From: an uncultured Atopobium sp. | GTDB lineage: Bacteria; Actinomycetota; Coriobacteriia; Coriobacteriales; Atopobiaceae | Reading direction: 5' to 3' | Length of the DNA stretch: 64,000 bases | NCBI GenBank assembly: GCA_937997345.1 | Contig: CALKTD010000027.1 | Location: 58,116-122,115, forward strand | In this document: positions 16,207 to 25,799 of the stretch, in pieces | How the letters are laid out: each line of letters begins with the position of its first letter | How positions within the stretch are numbered: position 1 is the stretch's first letter | The notes under the pieces: model-generated | Databases searched by the model: none | The model's input: only the letters and a program-made list of their open reading frames with translations | What the model was told of the DNA's origin: nothing | Position numbers and translations under genes: made by a program

Positions 16207-17841
16207 CTATGACCTTACGCGAGAAACCAGTGAACGAAGCATGGCGGACTCTGGTGATTTGAAGAGAATTGCCAAGCCATAGGTAACCAAAACAGCTGGG
16301 ATACCTGCAAAGATGCAGTACAGCACGCCGTAAAGTGCTCGTCCATCCGGTACGCCAATAACAGCGTGCAGACCCACCATAATAAGAAGTGCTGCCGCTG
16401 ATCCTGCAAGACCAAAACCAACCGAGCGTACAAACGCAAACACCATGGACGTAAGTCCAATTTGACCAAGGTGCTTACGCAGGCTAATCAACATAATGGT
16501 GTCAATGACCACGTAGAAGATAGCCGAGGTAGTTGCTACAAACATCATGCCAAAGTGAGAAGTACCCACCAGCAGCACCAAAACCTGTACAACAGAACCG
16601 AGCGTTGCAGATACAGCATAGAGTGTCATGCGACGCATAGCAGAACAGACTTTTTGCAGGTACATACCAATGCCATACAGAGGCAGGGCTAAAGACTGAC
16701 CAATCAAGAATTGCTGGGTTAACAGCAGCTGATCTTCAGTGAACTTGCTTGCTCCAATAATAGAAACAAGAGGCATCGAGAAAATCATCAGATACATCGT
16801 GAACGGTACGGTAAAGAAAAGGATCTGGTTGATACCGTGCTTAAAGTCTTTCTTGAACTGATCCATATTCTCTTTTGCCCAGCTATCAGACAGCTCGGTA
16901 AAGAGAGCCGTGGTAATAGGTACCGTCAAAATGGAATATGGCAGCGTGTACCAAAGGCGAGCGTATGCTGCAATGGATGCGCCGGACGCAGAAACACTCA
17001 GCTGCGAGCTTGTCTGAACTGACATAGTTACAAACGTGGCAACCACAACAATCAAAGCAGGTGCACCAATCTTAAGCGTCTCTTTAAGTGCGGGGTCTTT
17101 GAGGTTAATTCTCCACGAGAGCTTAATCCCCTTGCGTTTAAGTGACGGAACCTGAATCAGAACCTGAATTAAGACGCCCAGGGGATTTCCCAGTGCAAGA
17201 ATAAGAAGACCAAGCTCAGGGTTAGTGTTAACCAAGAAAGCATACGCAAAGAACGATGCTGTAGTCACAAAGTTATTAAAGATAGGGGCTGCGGCTGGCC
17301 AGAGATAGTCTCGCTCTGCATTCAAAACACCAGAGAAAATGGTGGAGAAACAATACAGCATAACCTCAATAACAAAGAACCTAAAGAAGTACACTGCCAG
17401 CGTTGGGTCAAAATCAGCACCTGCCGAGAAGGACTGTGTATACACCACTTCTGCAGCAAAGAAGAAACCTAGAACAGCAACAAGTCCAGTTGCGACAACA
17501 ACAATGGAAAGCAGGTTGGAGGTGTAAGCATTTGCCTCATCCTGTCCAACTTTTTTCTTGATAGAGAGATATACCGGCAAGAAAGCTGTGGTGAGCATTC
17601 CCGCACCAACAAGCTCATAGAGCTGGTCAGGAAGGGTGTTTGCAATGGAGTAGCAACTAGCAAGAACAGTAGCACCCATAGCAAATGCCTGGGCCCAAGT
17701 TCTTAAAAAGCCCGTAATACGACTAATCAGAACAAGCACGCTCATCATAGAAGTAGAACGGCTTAAGTCTTTTTGCTTAGAAGCGTCCTCTTTATCAGAA
17801 GACTCTGCTGAAAGTCGCATATGTTTGGGCTGATATGCCAC
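16207..17841 (-). CDS. murJ: Lipid II flippase MurJ
   Basis: A 544-residue integral membrane protein of the MVF/MurJ family, which moves lipid II across the membrane for peptidoglycan synthesis. It opens with a polar 30-residue tail, then the family hallmark MSVLVLISRITGFLRTWA and about 14 hydrophobic segments. The ANTLPDQLYELVGAGMLTTAFLPVY segment of TM2 is characteristic. The start is GTG overlapping the ybaK stop by one base (TAGTG). Its place between two excision-repair genes is notable but the operon is tightly packed. Confidence 0.92.
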   Translation of the reverse strand: MAYQPKHMRLSAESSDKEDASKQKDLSRSTSMMSVLVLISRITGFLRTWAQAFAMGATVLASCYSIANTLPDQLYELVGAGMLTTAFLPVYLSIKKKVGQDEANAYTSNLLSIVVVATGLVAVLGFFFAAEVVYTQSFSAGADFDPTLAVYFFRFFVIEVMLYCFSTIFSGVLNAERDYLWPAAAPIFNNFVTTASFFAYAFLVNTNPELGLLILALGNPLGVLIQVLIQVPSLKRKGIKLSWRINLKDPALKETLKIGAPALIVVVATFVTMSVQTSSQLSVSASGASIAAYARLWYTLPYSILTVPITTALFTELSDSWAKENMDQFKKDFKHGINQILFFTVPFTMYLMIFSMPLVSIIGASKFTEDQLLLTQQFLIGQSLALPLYGIGMYLQKVCSAMRRMTLYAVSATLGSVVQVLVLLVGTSHFGMMFVATTSAIFYVVIDTIMLISLRKHLGQIGLTSMVFAFVRSVGFGLAGSAAALLIMVGLHAVIGVPDGRALYGVLYCIFAGIPAVLVTYGLAILFKSPESAMLRSLVSRVRS

Positions 17842-18350
17842 TAGTGCACCTCGCGAACAATATCTGCAAACGTAGCCGATACAAATGAAGCTAAATCTTC
17901 TGGAGAAAGCGTCAAACTGAGTCCGCGTTTTCCACCAGAGATATGGATGAGCTCAAAAAGCTGAGCGGTCTCGTCAATTATAGTGGGAAACTGCTTTTTC
18001 ATACCAACGGGAGTGCAGCCACCACGAACATAACCCGTTAAACCCTCAAGCTCTTTAACAGGCAGCATGGAAAGGTTCTTTTGGCCGGACGCAGCTGCCG
18101 CTTTCTTAAGATCAAGCTCTTGATCTACAGGAATGCAGCACACCACATGCTCTCCGCTTGAAGACACGCAGACAAGCGTTTTGAACGCAGCGTCTGGATC
18201 TTCTCCAAGCATCTCTGCAATATGAGTTCCCAACTCGCCAGAAGGAACGTCTTCGTCCACCTCGTAAGATTGGAGCTCGTAAGCAATGCCGGCAGCATCA
18301 AGCTCCCTCATGGCGTTTGTCTTTTGAACCTTTGCCGTTTTTCTCGCCAT
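17841..18350 (-). CDS. ybaK: Cys-tRNA(Pro)/Cys-tRNA(Cys) deacylase YbaK family
   Basis: A 169-residue YbaK/EbsC-type aminoacyl-tRNA editing protein that hydrolyses mischarged Cys-tRNA(Pro). The family pattern is clear: an N-terminal strand (YELQSYEVDEDVPSG), AFKTLVCVSS with the conserved FKTL motif, PVDQELDLKKAAAASGQK with the invariant Lys, and a GYVRGGCTPVGMKKQFPT loop (GG-x-P-x-G). It follows uvrA by 1 nt and overlaps murJ by 1 nt. Confidence 0.93.
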   Translation of the reverse strand: MARKTAKVQKTNAMRELDAAGIAYELQSYEVDEDVPSGELGTHIAEMLGEDPDAAFKTLVCVSSSGEHVVCCIPVDQELDLKKAAAASGQKNLSMLPVKELEGLTGYVRGGCTPVGMKKQFPTIIDETAQLFELIHISGGKRGLSLTLSPEDLASFVSATFADIVREVH

Positions 18351-18351
18351 G

Positions 18352-21246
18352 TTATGCGCGCTTCTTCTGAGCTTTTTTCTCTGCAGCTAGACGTGCATTA
18401 TCACGGTCTAGAATCTCTTTGAGGAACTTGCCGGTATGACTTTCTGGAGTTGCCGCAACCTTTTCTGGCGTACCGGAAACAACTACCGTTCCTCCGCCGT
18501 TGCCACCCTCTGGACCCATGTCAATAATGCGATCAGCCATCTTAATGACATCCAGGTTGTGCTCAATAACAAGAACGGTGTTACCCGCATCAACAAGACG
18601 CTCAAGAACAACAATAAGCTGTCTGACATCCTCAAAATGAAGGCCAGTTGTTGGCTCGTCCAGAATATAAAGAGTTTTACCAGTCTGCTGACGGTGAAGC
18701 TCTTTTGCAAGCTTAACGCGCTGCGCCTCGCCACCAGAGAGCGTAGTTGCTGGCTGGCCAAGATGAATATAGCCAAGGCCCACATCGTGAAGAGTCTGCA
18801 GCTTGTTCTTAATGCGAGGAATATTTGCAAAAAACGCTAGTGCCTCATGAACCGTCATGTCAAGCACGTCAGAGACGGACTTGCCGTGGTAGAGAATCTC
18901 TAGCGTCTCGCGGTTATAACGCTTGCCGTGGCAGACCTCACAAGGAACATAGACGTCAGGCAGGAAGTTCATCTCAATTTTAATCTGACCGTCGCCCTTA
19001 CAAGCCTCGCAGCGGCCTCCTTGGACGTTAAACGAGAAACGTCCAGCTGAGTAGCCGCGTGCACGAGACTCTGGAACGGAAGCGTACAGTGCGCGCAGGT
19101 CATCCCAAAGGCCAATATAGGTTGCTGGGTTAGAACGAGGCGTCCTTCCAATAGGACTCTGGTCAATATCAATGACCTTATCGATAAGATCAACGCCTTC
19201 AAGCTTTTTATACTCTCCCACCACGCGCTTTGAGTGCTGGACTGCATTAGTAAGCGCAGGCGCAAGGGTATCGGTAACCAGAGAAGACTTACCAGAACCA
19301 GAAACGCCTGTGACTACCGTCAACGTGCCCAGCTCAATAGTGGCAGAAACGTTTTTAAGGTTGTTAGCGCTAGCCCCCGTAATCTTGATCTTTCCGCGAC
19401 CAGGCTTACGACGAACCTCTGGCAGCCTAATCTGCTTCTTTCCTGTAAGGTAAGCACCTGTGATGGAATCAGGGTTCTTAATGATTTCTTCTGGAGTTCC
19501 AGCAGCAACAACATGACCACCAAGCTCACCAGCGCCGGGACCCATGTCAATAACGTAGTCAGCTGCGCGAATGGTGTCTTCATCGTGCTCGACAACAAGT
19601 ACGGTATTACCACGGTCTCTGAGCTGCTTGAGGGTCTCAATAAGACGGTTGTTGTCTCTTTGATGCAGGCCAATAGAAGGCTCGTCCAGAATGTAAAGGA
19701 CGCCCATAAGACCAGCGCCAATCTGAGTTGCCAAGCGAATACGCTGGGCCTCTCCACCCGAAAGTGATGCTGCCGCACGAGAAAGCGTGAGGTAGTCCAA
19801 ACCAACGTTAACCAAGAACTGTAGCCTTGCCACAATCTCTTTAACAATAGGACCTGCAATGACATTTTGACGATCAGTAATAGTCAGCTGCTTGAAGAAC
19901 TGGAGCGACTCTTTACAGGAAAGTTCACAGACCTCCCAGATGTTCTTCTCGCCAACCGTAACGGAGAGAATCTCTGGCTTTAGGCGGGCGCCGTGGCAGG
20001 TAGTACAGGGCATCTCGCGAATATACTTCTCAAGATGCGTCTTCATATTCTCTGACGTGGTCTCTTGATATTTGTCAAAAAGAATCTTTCTGACACCAGA
20101 GAACGTGGTAAACCAGTGTGTATTGCGGCCGTCTCGCGTTTTGTAGTCAACGCGAATCTTAATTGAACCAAGGCCACCGAGAAGGGCGTCTTGTACCTTC
20201 TTTGGTAGCTTGTTCCAAGGCGTTGTATCAGACACGTCAAAGTGCTTGCAGACTGCAGACAAAATCTGAGGATAGTAGTTTGAATGGCCAAAGAGACTTC
20301 CAAAAACACCTTCGGAAACAGACAACTTCGGATCAGCAATGAGTGCTGCTGCATCAATAATTTTACGAGTTCCTAGGCCGTCGCAGTCAGGACAGGCGCC
20401 GTAAGGAGCGTTGAAGGAAAAATCGCGAGGCTGCAGATCATCCATGGAGTGACCGTGAATAGGACAAGCAAGCGCCAGTGAATACTGCAGGAGTTCTTCT
20501 GGCATAGTCTCTGGATTGGATTTATCAGCCAGAAGCAATATGCCTACCTTGCCCTGGGCAAGCTTAGTTGCCTGCTCAACGCCTTCAACAATGCGGCCCA
20601 AAGAATCAGGACGGATGACAATACGGTCGACAACCACCTCAATATCGTGCTTGAGCGTTTTACCCAGCGTGATTTCTTCATCAAGTTCACGCACGACGCC
20701 ATCAACACGAACGCGAGAAAAACCTTCTTTTCGCAGATCTTCAAAGAGCTTGACGTACTCGCCCTTGCGACCCAAAACAACAGGAGCCAGGACATAGGCT
20801 CTGCGTCCCTGACCAGCCTCGAGGATTTTATCGGCAACTTGATCTGTTGTCTGGCGCTCAATAACGCGACCGCACTCAGGGCAGTGAGGAGTACCCATGC
20901 GAGCATATAAAAGGCGCAGATAGTCGTAGATTTCTGTAACGGTACCTACGGTAGAGCGAGGGTTTCTAGAAGTAGTCTTCTGGTCAATAGACACAGCTGG
21001 AGAAAGACCGTCAATAGAGTCAAGATCTGGCTTATCCATCTGCCCCAAGAACTGACGGGCATAGCTGGACAAGGACTCAACGTAGCGGCGCTGTCCCTCA
21101 GCGTAAATGGTGTCAAAGGCAAGACTTGACTTGCCCGAACCAGAAAGTCCTGTAATAACTACCAGCTGATCACGAGGGATATCAATATCAATGTCTTGCA
21201 GGTTGTGCTCTCGTGCACCACGGATAGCAATTTTGCTTGAAGCCAT
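18352..21246 (-). CDS. uvrA: UvrABC excinuclease subunit A
   Basis: A 964-residue UvrA, the damage-recognition ATPase of nucleotide excision repair. It has two ABC ATPase units with Walker A GLSGSGKS (33-40) and GVSGSGKS, two LSGGEAQR signatures and zinc-finger CxxC pairs (CPECGRV; CPDCDG; CEACKGDG with CEVCHG). Length and motif order match the family. It is the first gene of the uvrA-ybaK-murJ-uvrC-small gene operon. A GTGAGGAA ribosome binding site precedes the ATG. Confidence 0.98.
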   Translation of the reverse strand: MASSKIAIRGAREHNLQDIDIDIPRDQLVVITGLSGSGKSSLAFDTIYAEGQRRYVESLSSYARQFLGQMDKPDLDSIDGLSPAVSIDQKTTSRNPRSTVGTVTEIYDYLRLLYARMGTPHCPECGRVIERQTTDQVADKILEAGQGRRAYVLAPVVLGRKGEYVKLFEDLRKEGFSRVRVDGVVRELDEEITLGKTLKHDIEVVVDRIVIRPDSLGRIVEGVEQATKLAQGKVGILLLADKSNPETMPEELLQYSLALACPIHGHSMDDLQPRDFSFNAPYGACPDCDGLGTRKIIDAAALIADPKLSVSEGVFGSLFGHSNYYPQILSAVCKHFDVSDTTPWNKLPKKVQDALLGGLGSIKIRVDYKTRDGRNTHWFTTFSGVRKILFDKYQETTSENMKTHLEKYIREMPCTTCHGARLKPEILSVTVGEKNIWEVCELSCKESLQFFKQLTITDRQNVIAGPIVKEIVARLQFLVNVGLDYLTLSRAAASLSGGEAQRIRLATQIGAGLMGVLYILDEPSIGLHQRDNNRLIETLKQLRDRGNTVLVVEHDEDTIRAADYVIDMGPGAGELGGHVVAAGTPEEIIKNPDSITGAYLTGKKQIRLPEVRRKPGRGKIKITGASANNLKNVSATIELGTLTVVTGVSGSGKSSLVTDTLAPALTNAVQHSKRVVGEYKKLEGVDLIDKVIDIDQSPIGRTPRSNPATYIGLWDDLRALYASVPESRARGYSAGRFSFNVQGGRCEACKGDGQIKIEMNFLPDVYVPCEVCHGKRYNRETLEILYHGKSVSDVLDMTVHEALAFFANIPRIKNKLQTLHDVGLGYIHLGQPATTLSGGEAQRVKLAKELHRQQTGKTLYILDEPTTGLHFEDVRQLIVVLERLVDAGNTVLVIEHNLDVIKMADRIIDMGPEGGNGGGTVVVSGTPEKVAATPESHTGKFLKEILDRDNARLAAEKKAQKKRA

Positions 21247-21313
21247 AGTTCCTCACATAACCAGTTTGACATGCGCATTTCTTTTATGCGCCAACTGCCA
21301 AACACTAGAAAAC

Positions 21314-21352
21314 AACATCAGTACACAGATGTGATTTGTGCGTACTGATGTT
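21314..21352 (-). terminator. Terminator of the yhcH gene
   Basis: Perfect 11-bp stem AACATCAGTAC / GTACTGATGTT, followed by GTTTTCTAG on the minus strand, 48 nt after the yhcH stop codon. Confidence 0.65.
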
Positions 21353-21399
21353 CTAGTATACCCAAGATAGTGCCGCCAAAACACGGCAAGCGCGCTTCC

Positions 21400-21861
21400 C
21401 TATTTAATGCGAACCTTCATCACAGCTTTTTTGAGCTTTGAGCCAGATTTCTCCAGCGTACAGCCTGGTTTGTGAGCATCAGATGGAGGTGTCACCAGAA
21501 AATCACCTGCGTGTAAGGTAATCCATGTCTCTTCTCCAGGATTGGTATAAGCGCCAAAATCAGCATCAGCATTAAATTCACCCTTAAGAATACACTGCTC
21601 AAGAGGGGCAACAGCGATGCTTTCGGTGCCAGAAATAACCACATGAATATCAGCGTAAATCTTATGAGCCTCATAGTCCTTCTCGCCAGGCAAAGCAGGC
21701 TCAAATTCCATGACGTTCACAAAGACGTTATCTCCATCAATTTCTGTTTTGCCCAAAAACAGCTCGTCCAGATTGTGTGTTGCTAGAAACTCCGCAGCAC
21801 AAGCCATATATTTCTGACCAAAGTCATTCTCAGATAAATTCTTAATTGACGAGAAAATCAT
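21400..21861 (-). CDS. yhcH: YhcH/YjgK/YiaL-family cupin-like protein
   Basis: A 153-residue DUF386 (YhcH/YjgK/YiaL) protein. The characteristic metal-site motifs are present: EAHKIYADIHVVISG, PPSDAHKPG and the closing KKAVMKVRI. Members occur in nan operons of enterobacteria and in other sugar-acid operons; proposed roles include anomer handling of sialic acid or related sugars. Here it stands alone, about 9 kb from the nan cluster, between uvrA and the divergent mrp gene. It may still support sialic acid use; that is inference. Confidence 0.85.
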   Translation of the reverse strand: MIFSSIKNLSENDFGQKYMACAAEFLATHNLDELFLGKTEIDGDNVFVNVMEFEPALPGEKDYEAHKIYADIHVVISGTESIAVAPLEQCILKGEFNADADFGAYTNPGEETWITLHAGDFLVTPPSDAHKPGCTLEKSGSKLKKAVMKVRIK

Positions 21862-21979
21862 GTGAACCTCCTACGTTTAGCTAAAGTGCGCCGAAAAGAT
21901 TATAGCTATCTCGTTTGCCATAAACTTCTATGGGTAGAATTAAGTAGTTACTGCATACAACTGCTACATAAGGAGAGAC

Positions 21980-22828
21980 ATGGCAGACGTAGATATTGAT
22001 AGAGAGGCACTTCGTAAAGAAGTTGACGCCGCACTTCACGGCAAAAAGAAAGAGCCACAGCCACCAGCAGGCTTTGAACTTAATCAGCACTCAAGCGTTA
22101 AGCACGTTATTGGCGTTGTTTCTGGCAAAGGTGGTGTTGGTAAGTCCTTTGTCACTGGCATTCTTGCTACTAACCTCGCTCGCGCAGGTAAGCGCGTTGG
22201 TATTCTTGACGGCGATATTACCGGACCTTCAATTCCTCGCATGTTTGGCATCTCTGATGAGCGCTCTTACGGCGTTGAAGAGCAGCTTATTCCTATCGAG
22301 GATGCAAACGGTATCAAGATTATGAGCGCCAATCTGGTGCTTCAAAACGAAACCGACCCTGTTCTCTGGAGAGGCCCTGTTGTTGCTGGTGCTATCCAGC
22401 AGTTTTATAGCCAGTGCAACTGGGGTGACCTTGATTACCTGCTCATCGACATGCCCCCAGGAACAGGCGATGTTGCACTGACCGTATTCCAGTCCCTTCC
22501 TGTTGAGGGCGTTGTGATTGTTTCTTCTCCACAAGATCTTGTTCAGATGGTTGTGGGCAAGGCAGTTCGCATGGCAGAAATGATGCATGTACCTGTGCTT
22601 GGTTTGATTGAGAACATGGCATATATCACCTGCCCTCACTGCGACGAGCGCATTGAGCCTTACGGTCCATCAAAGCTTGCCGAGACCGCAGCAGCATTTA
22701 ACCTCAAACCTTTGGGACAGCTTCCTATGGATGCAACCTTTGCGCAGATCGCCGATAAGGGAACCTTTAGTACCGAGCTTCCTCAAGGTCTTGTCCCTGA
22801 CGCCACACAAAGCGTTCTTGATCTGTAA
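21980..22828 (+). CDS. mrp: Mrp/NBP35-family iron-sulfur cluster carrier ATPase
   Basis: A 282-residue P-loop ATPase (Mrp/ApbC/Nbp35) that carries Fe-S clusters to target proteins. It has the deviant Walker A SGKGGVGKS (48-56), LDGDITGPSIPRMFG (76-90), DMPPGTGD (157-164) and the cluster-binding pair CPHC (Cys218, Cys221). The ATG has a strong AAGGAGAG ribosome binding site. It opens a three-gene plus-strand run with two flavoproteins. Confidence 0.93.
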   Translation: MADVDIDREALRKEVDAALHGKKKEPQPPAGFELNQHSSVKHVIGVVSGKGGVGKSFVTGILATNLARAGKRVGILDGDITGPSIPRMFGISDERSYGVEEQLIPIEDANGIKIMSANLVLQNETDPVLWRGPVVAGAIQQFYSQCNWGDLDYLLIDMPPGTGDVALTVFQSLPVEGVVIVSSPQDLVQMVVGKAVRMAEMMHVPVLGLIENMAYITCPHCDERIEPYGPSKLAETAAAFNLKPLGQLPMDATFAQIADKGTFSTELPQGLVPDATQSVLDL

Positions 22829-22873
22829 GCCCTAGAAGCTGGTACTTACACAACACAAAAGGTAGTTCTTACT

Positions 22874-24127
22874 ATGGCTCAATCAACGCGCGTTAAAGAA
22901 CGACAAGCAGCACAAGCTCTGCGCATCAAGCAAGCTCAGGCGTTCATGGTGCCAGACAACATTGATGTAGCAATTCTAGGTGGCGGCGCAGCAGGACTCT
23001 GCGCTGCCATCACTGCTGCTGAGGCTCTTGGTGCCAATAAGCGCGTTGTTGTCTTTGAAAAAGCACTAGAGAGTGGCAGAACTATCCTGGCAACAGGCGG
23101 AGGTCGCTGTAACTTTACCAATGCAGATTTGAGCTTTGAGAATTTCTCTCATCCAGAGTTTGTTCAGGCTGTCTGCAAAGACAGGGACACGTTTCTTGCG
23201 GACATCCTGGCTTTCTTTAGGTCCAGCGGTCTTGCGTGGGCTACAGAAGACGAAGGCAGAATGTACCCTCTTACCAGGCAAGCAAGCTCCATCCAATCAT
23301 TGCTGCTTAAGCGAGCCCAAAAAGCTGGTGTCCAATTTGCCCTGGGACGAGAAGTAACGTCAGTCAAACCTCAACACAACAGCTTCATCGTTGTCTTCAA
23401 AGAATGCTTTGCTGGCGAGAAAACCTACAAGGTCCACGCTTCATCGGTAGTTCTAGCTACTGGTGGACTCACAACCACAAAACTTGCTGAAAGCCTTCAG
23501 TTGCAGACCACCTCACTGCGACCGGGACTTTGTGCACTCACCTGCACTCCCCAGCCTCCAGCAAGTCTAGATGGAAAGCGCGTTCGTGCTCATGCAACGC
23601 TTTTAAGGAACGGCAATATCCTTAAACAGGAATCAGGTGAGCTACTCTTTAGACCGTTTGGATTCTCGGGAATCATGATTTTCAACCTGTCCCGTACTGC
23701 TCTACCTGGAGATATTCTTGAGATTGACCTTCTCCCTCAGCTTACAGATGAAGAAGTTGCGGCAGCTATAGAAGCTCACACCACCGACGGTCTTCTCGAC
23801 CCACAGATTGCCGCTTATCTAGGTGCTCATGACTCAGTAGAGAGCACTATTACCAAGGCTCACAAAATAGCATTTACCGTAACAGGTACATCCGCCAAAG
23901 TTGTACCACAGGTCTGTGTTGGTGGTATTTCCGTTGAGCAAGTGAGTACAAACACACTTGAGGCGTACAACATTCCTGGTCTGTTTATTGCAGGAGAAGC
24001 CCTTGATATTGACGCGCAATGTGGAGGATTTAATCTCTCGTGGGCATGGAAAACCGGTATGGTTGCGGGCGTGGCGGCCGCTAAACGCACTTGTCAGAAA
24101 AATGCACCTTTGAAAGAGGACAACTAG
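22874..24127 (+). CDS. HI0933-like FAD-dependent oxidoreductase
   Basis: A 417-residue flavoprotein of the HI0933/YhiN family. It has a dinucleotide-binding GGGAAG loop (36-41), VVVFEK, the ATGGGRCNFTN motif typical of this family, a second FAD motif VVLATGG, and the closing GEALDIDAQCGGFNLSWAW motif. The physiological reaction of this family is unsettled. It lies 45 nt after mrp and 1 nt before the next flavoprotein, so the three are probably cotranscribed. Confidence 0.88.
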   Translation: MAQSTRVKERQAAQALRIKQAQAFMVPDNIDVAILGGGAAGLCAAITAAEALGANKRVVVFEKALESGRTILATGGGRCNFTNADLSFENFSHPEFVQAVCKDRDTFLADILAFFRSSGLAWATEDEGRMYPLTRQASSIQSLLLKRAQKAGVQFALGREVTSVKPQHNSFIVVFKECFAGEKTYKVHASSVVLATGGLTTTKLAESLQLQTTSLRPGLCALTCTPQPPASLDGKRVRAHATLLRNGNILKQESGELLFRPFGFSGIMIFNLSRTALPGDILEIDLLPQLTDEEVAAAIEAHTTDGLLDPQIAAYLGAHDSVESTITKAHKIAFTVTGTSAKVVPQVCVGGISVEQVSTNTLEAYNIPGLFIAGEALDIDAQCGGFNLSWAWKTGMVAGVAAAKRTCQKNAPLKEDN

Positions 24128-24128
24128 C

Positions 24129-25799
24129 ATGCTAGAAGTATCAAACATTAAACTTCATGTTGCTCCTCTTCGTAAGCATCCCGCTAAAGAATCAAAGGTG
24201 GGATTTGATGCGCTTCTTCGTATCCTTAGGGTTTCAGCAGATGACATTGACTCATATGAGCTGCATAAACGCTCAATTGACGCCCGTAAAAGAAACGATA
24301 TTGTTCTTATTCTCACCTATCACGTAAGCCTTAAAGGTGGGCCTGCTGCGGAACAAAAACTTCTTAGCAAGATTCAAGGAAAACCTATAGCCAAGCACAT
24401 TAAACCTGCTGAGCCAAATACTTTTACGCTCCCCAAAGCAACAAAACCTGTTCCCTTAGAAAATCGCCCTGTTGTTGTAGGAGCAGGATGTGCGGGCTTG
24501 TTCTGTGCGCTTACGCTTGCCAAAGCTGGCCTCAATCCCCTGCTTATTGAGCGCGGAGATAATGCAGCACGAAGAACTACGGCGGTAGAGCATCACAACC
24601 AAACAGGTCAGCTAGATCTTGAGAGCAACATCCAATTTGGTCTTGGTGGTGCTGGTACATTCTCTGACGGAAAACTCAACACGGGTACCAAAAGCGCTGC
24701 ACACCGCTTTATTCTTGAAACCTTTGTTAAAGCAGGAGCACAAAGAAACATTTTGTGGGATGCAAAACCCCACGTAGGAAGTGATATTCTTCCCGCCGTT
24801 GTTACCAACATTGTCAAAATGATTGAAGACGCTGGCGGAACTGTTTTATTTAGGACAAAGCTCACCTCCCTTGAGCAAACCTCAGAAGGCTCTCTTTCTG
24901 CAGTTCAGATTCAGAAAACCAATCCCGATGGTTCCATTCAAACTGAAACCATACATACTCGCACGGCAATTCTTGCAACTGGTCACTCCAGCAGAGACAC
25001 GTACGTCATGCTTAAAGACAAAGGTATTTCTATGGAGAGAAAGACCTTTGCTATGGGCGTGAGAATTGAGCATCTTCAGTCTCAAATCAATAAATCGCTG
25101 TACGGTCCCGAAGCAACCAATCCCGTACTTGGAGCGGCTCCCTACAAACTTTCTGTTCATCTTCCCTCTGGTAGAAGTGCCTTCTCGTTCTGCATGTGCC
25201 CTGGTGGCTATGTTGTTTCTGCGGCAAGCGAGAAGGACGGTGTGGTTACAAACGGCATGAGTTTGTCTGACCGTGCGGGCCAAAATGCCAACTCCGGACT
25301 GTTAGCTAACGTATATCCAGAAGATCTACCAGGAGACGATGTGCTTGCTGGCATTGAACTACAACGCTCTTGTGAGCAAGCAGCATTTAAAGCAGGTGGC
25401 GGTGCTTATGTTGCTCCTACTCAGCTTGTAGGAGATTTCCTAAACAAGAAAGCTTCTACTGGACCGCGTTCGGTAAAACCAACGTATCCACGTGGCGTTA
25501 CCTGGACCTCACTTGAAGGCTGTCTGCCGCCCTATATCCTACAAACCTTGCGAGAAGCTCTTCCAATTATGGACAAAAAACTCCATGGCTTTGCTCATCC
25601 TGATGCTGTTCTTACTGGAGTTGAAACAAGATCAAGCTCTCCTGTAAGAATTACCCGCGATGAAACGGGACAAAGTATTAACACACCAGGAATATGGCCT
25701 GTAGGTGAAGGCGCTGGCTATGCGGGCGGCATTATGAGTGCAGCTGCAGACGGCATTAGAATGGCTGAACTTGTAGTAGAGCACTACAACAACGCTTAG
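24129..25799 (+). CDS. COG2509-type FAD-dependent dehydrogenase
   Basis: A 556-residue protein of the uncharacterised NAD(FAD)-utilising dehydrogenase group. A 110-residue N-terminal alpha/beta domain precedes the FAD-binding VVGAGCAG (117-124) and LLIERGD. Further marks are SNIQFGLGGAGTFSDGKLN, ILATGHSSRDTY and the closing GEGAGYAGGIMSAAADGIR. Function is unknown; Fe-S or tRNA-related roles have been suggested for relatives. Its stop codon overlaps the convergent uvrB stop by 4 nt (25796-25799), so neither gene has an intergenic terminator. Confidence 0.85.
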   Translation: MLEVSNIKLHVAPLRKHPAKESKVGFDALLRILRVSADDIDSYELHKRSIDARKRNDIVLILTYHVSLKGGPAAEQKLLSKIQGKPIAKHIKPAEPNTFTLPKATKPVPLENRPVVVGAGCAGLFCALTLAKAGLNPLLIERGDNAARRTTAVEHHNQTGQLDLESNIQFGLGGAGTFSDGKLNTGTKSAAHRFILETFVKAGAQRNILWDAKPHVGSDILPAVVTNIVKMIEDAGGTVLFRTKLTSLEQTSEGSLSAVQIQKTNPDGSIQTETIHTRTAILATGHSSRDTYVMLKDKGISMERKTFAMGVRIEHLQSQINKSLYGPEATNPVLGAAPYKLSVHLPSGRSAFSFCMCPGGYVVSAASEKDGVVTNGMSLSDRAGQNANSGLLANVYPEDLPGDDVLAGIELQRSCEQAAFKAGGGAYVAPTQLVGDFLNKKASTGPRSVKPTYPRGVTWTSLEGCLPPYILQTLREALPIMDKKLHGFAHPDAVLTGVETRSSSPVRITRDETGQSINTPGIWPVGEGAGYAGGIMSAAADGIRMAELVVEHYNNA

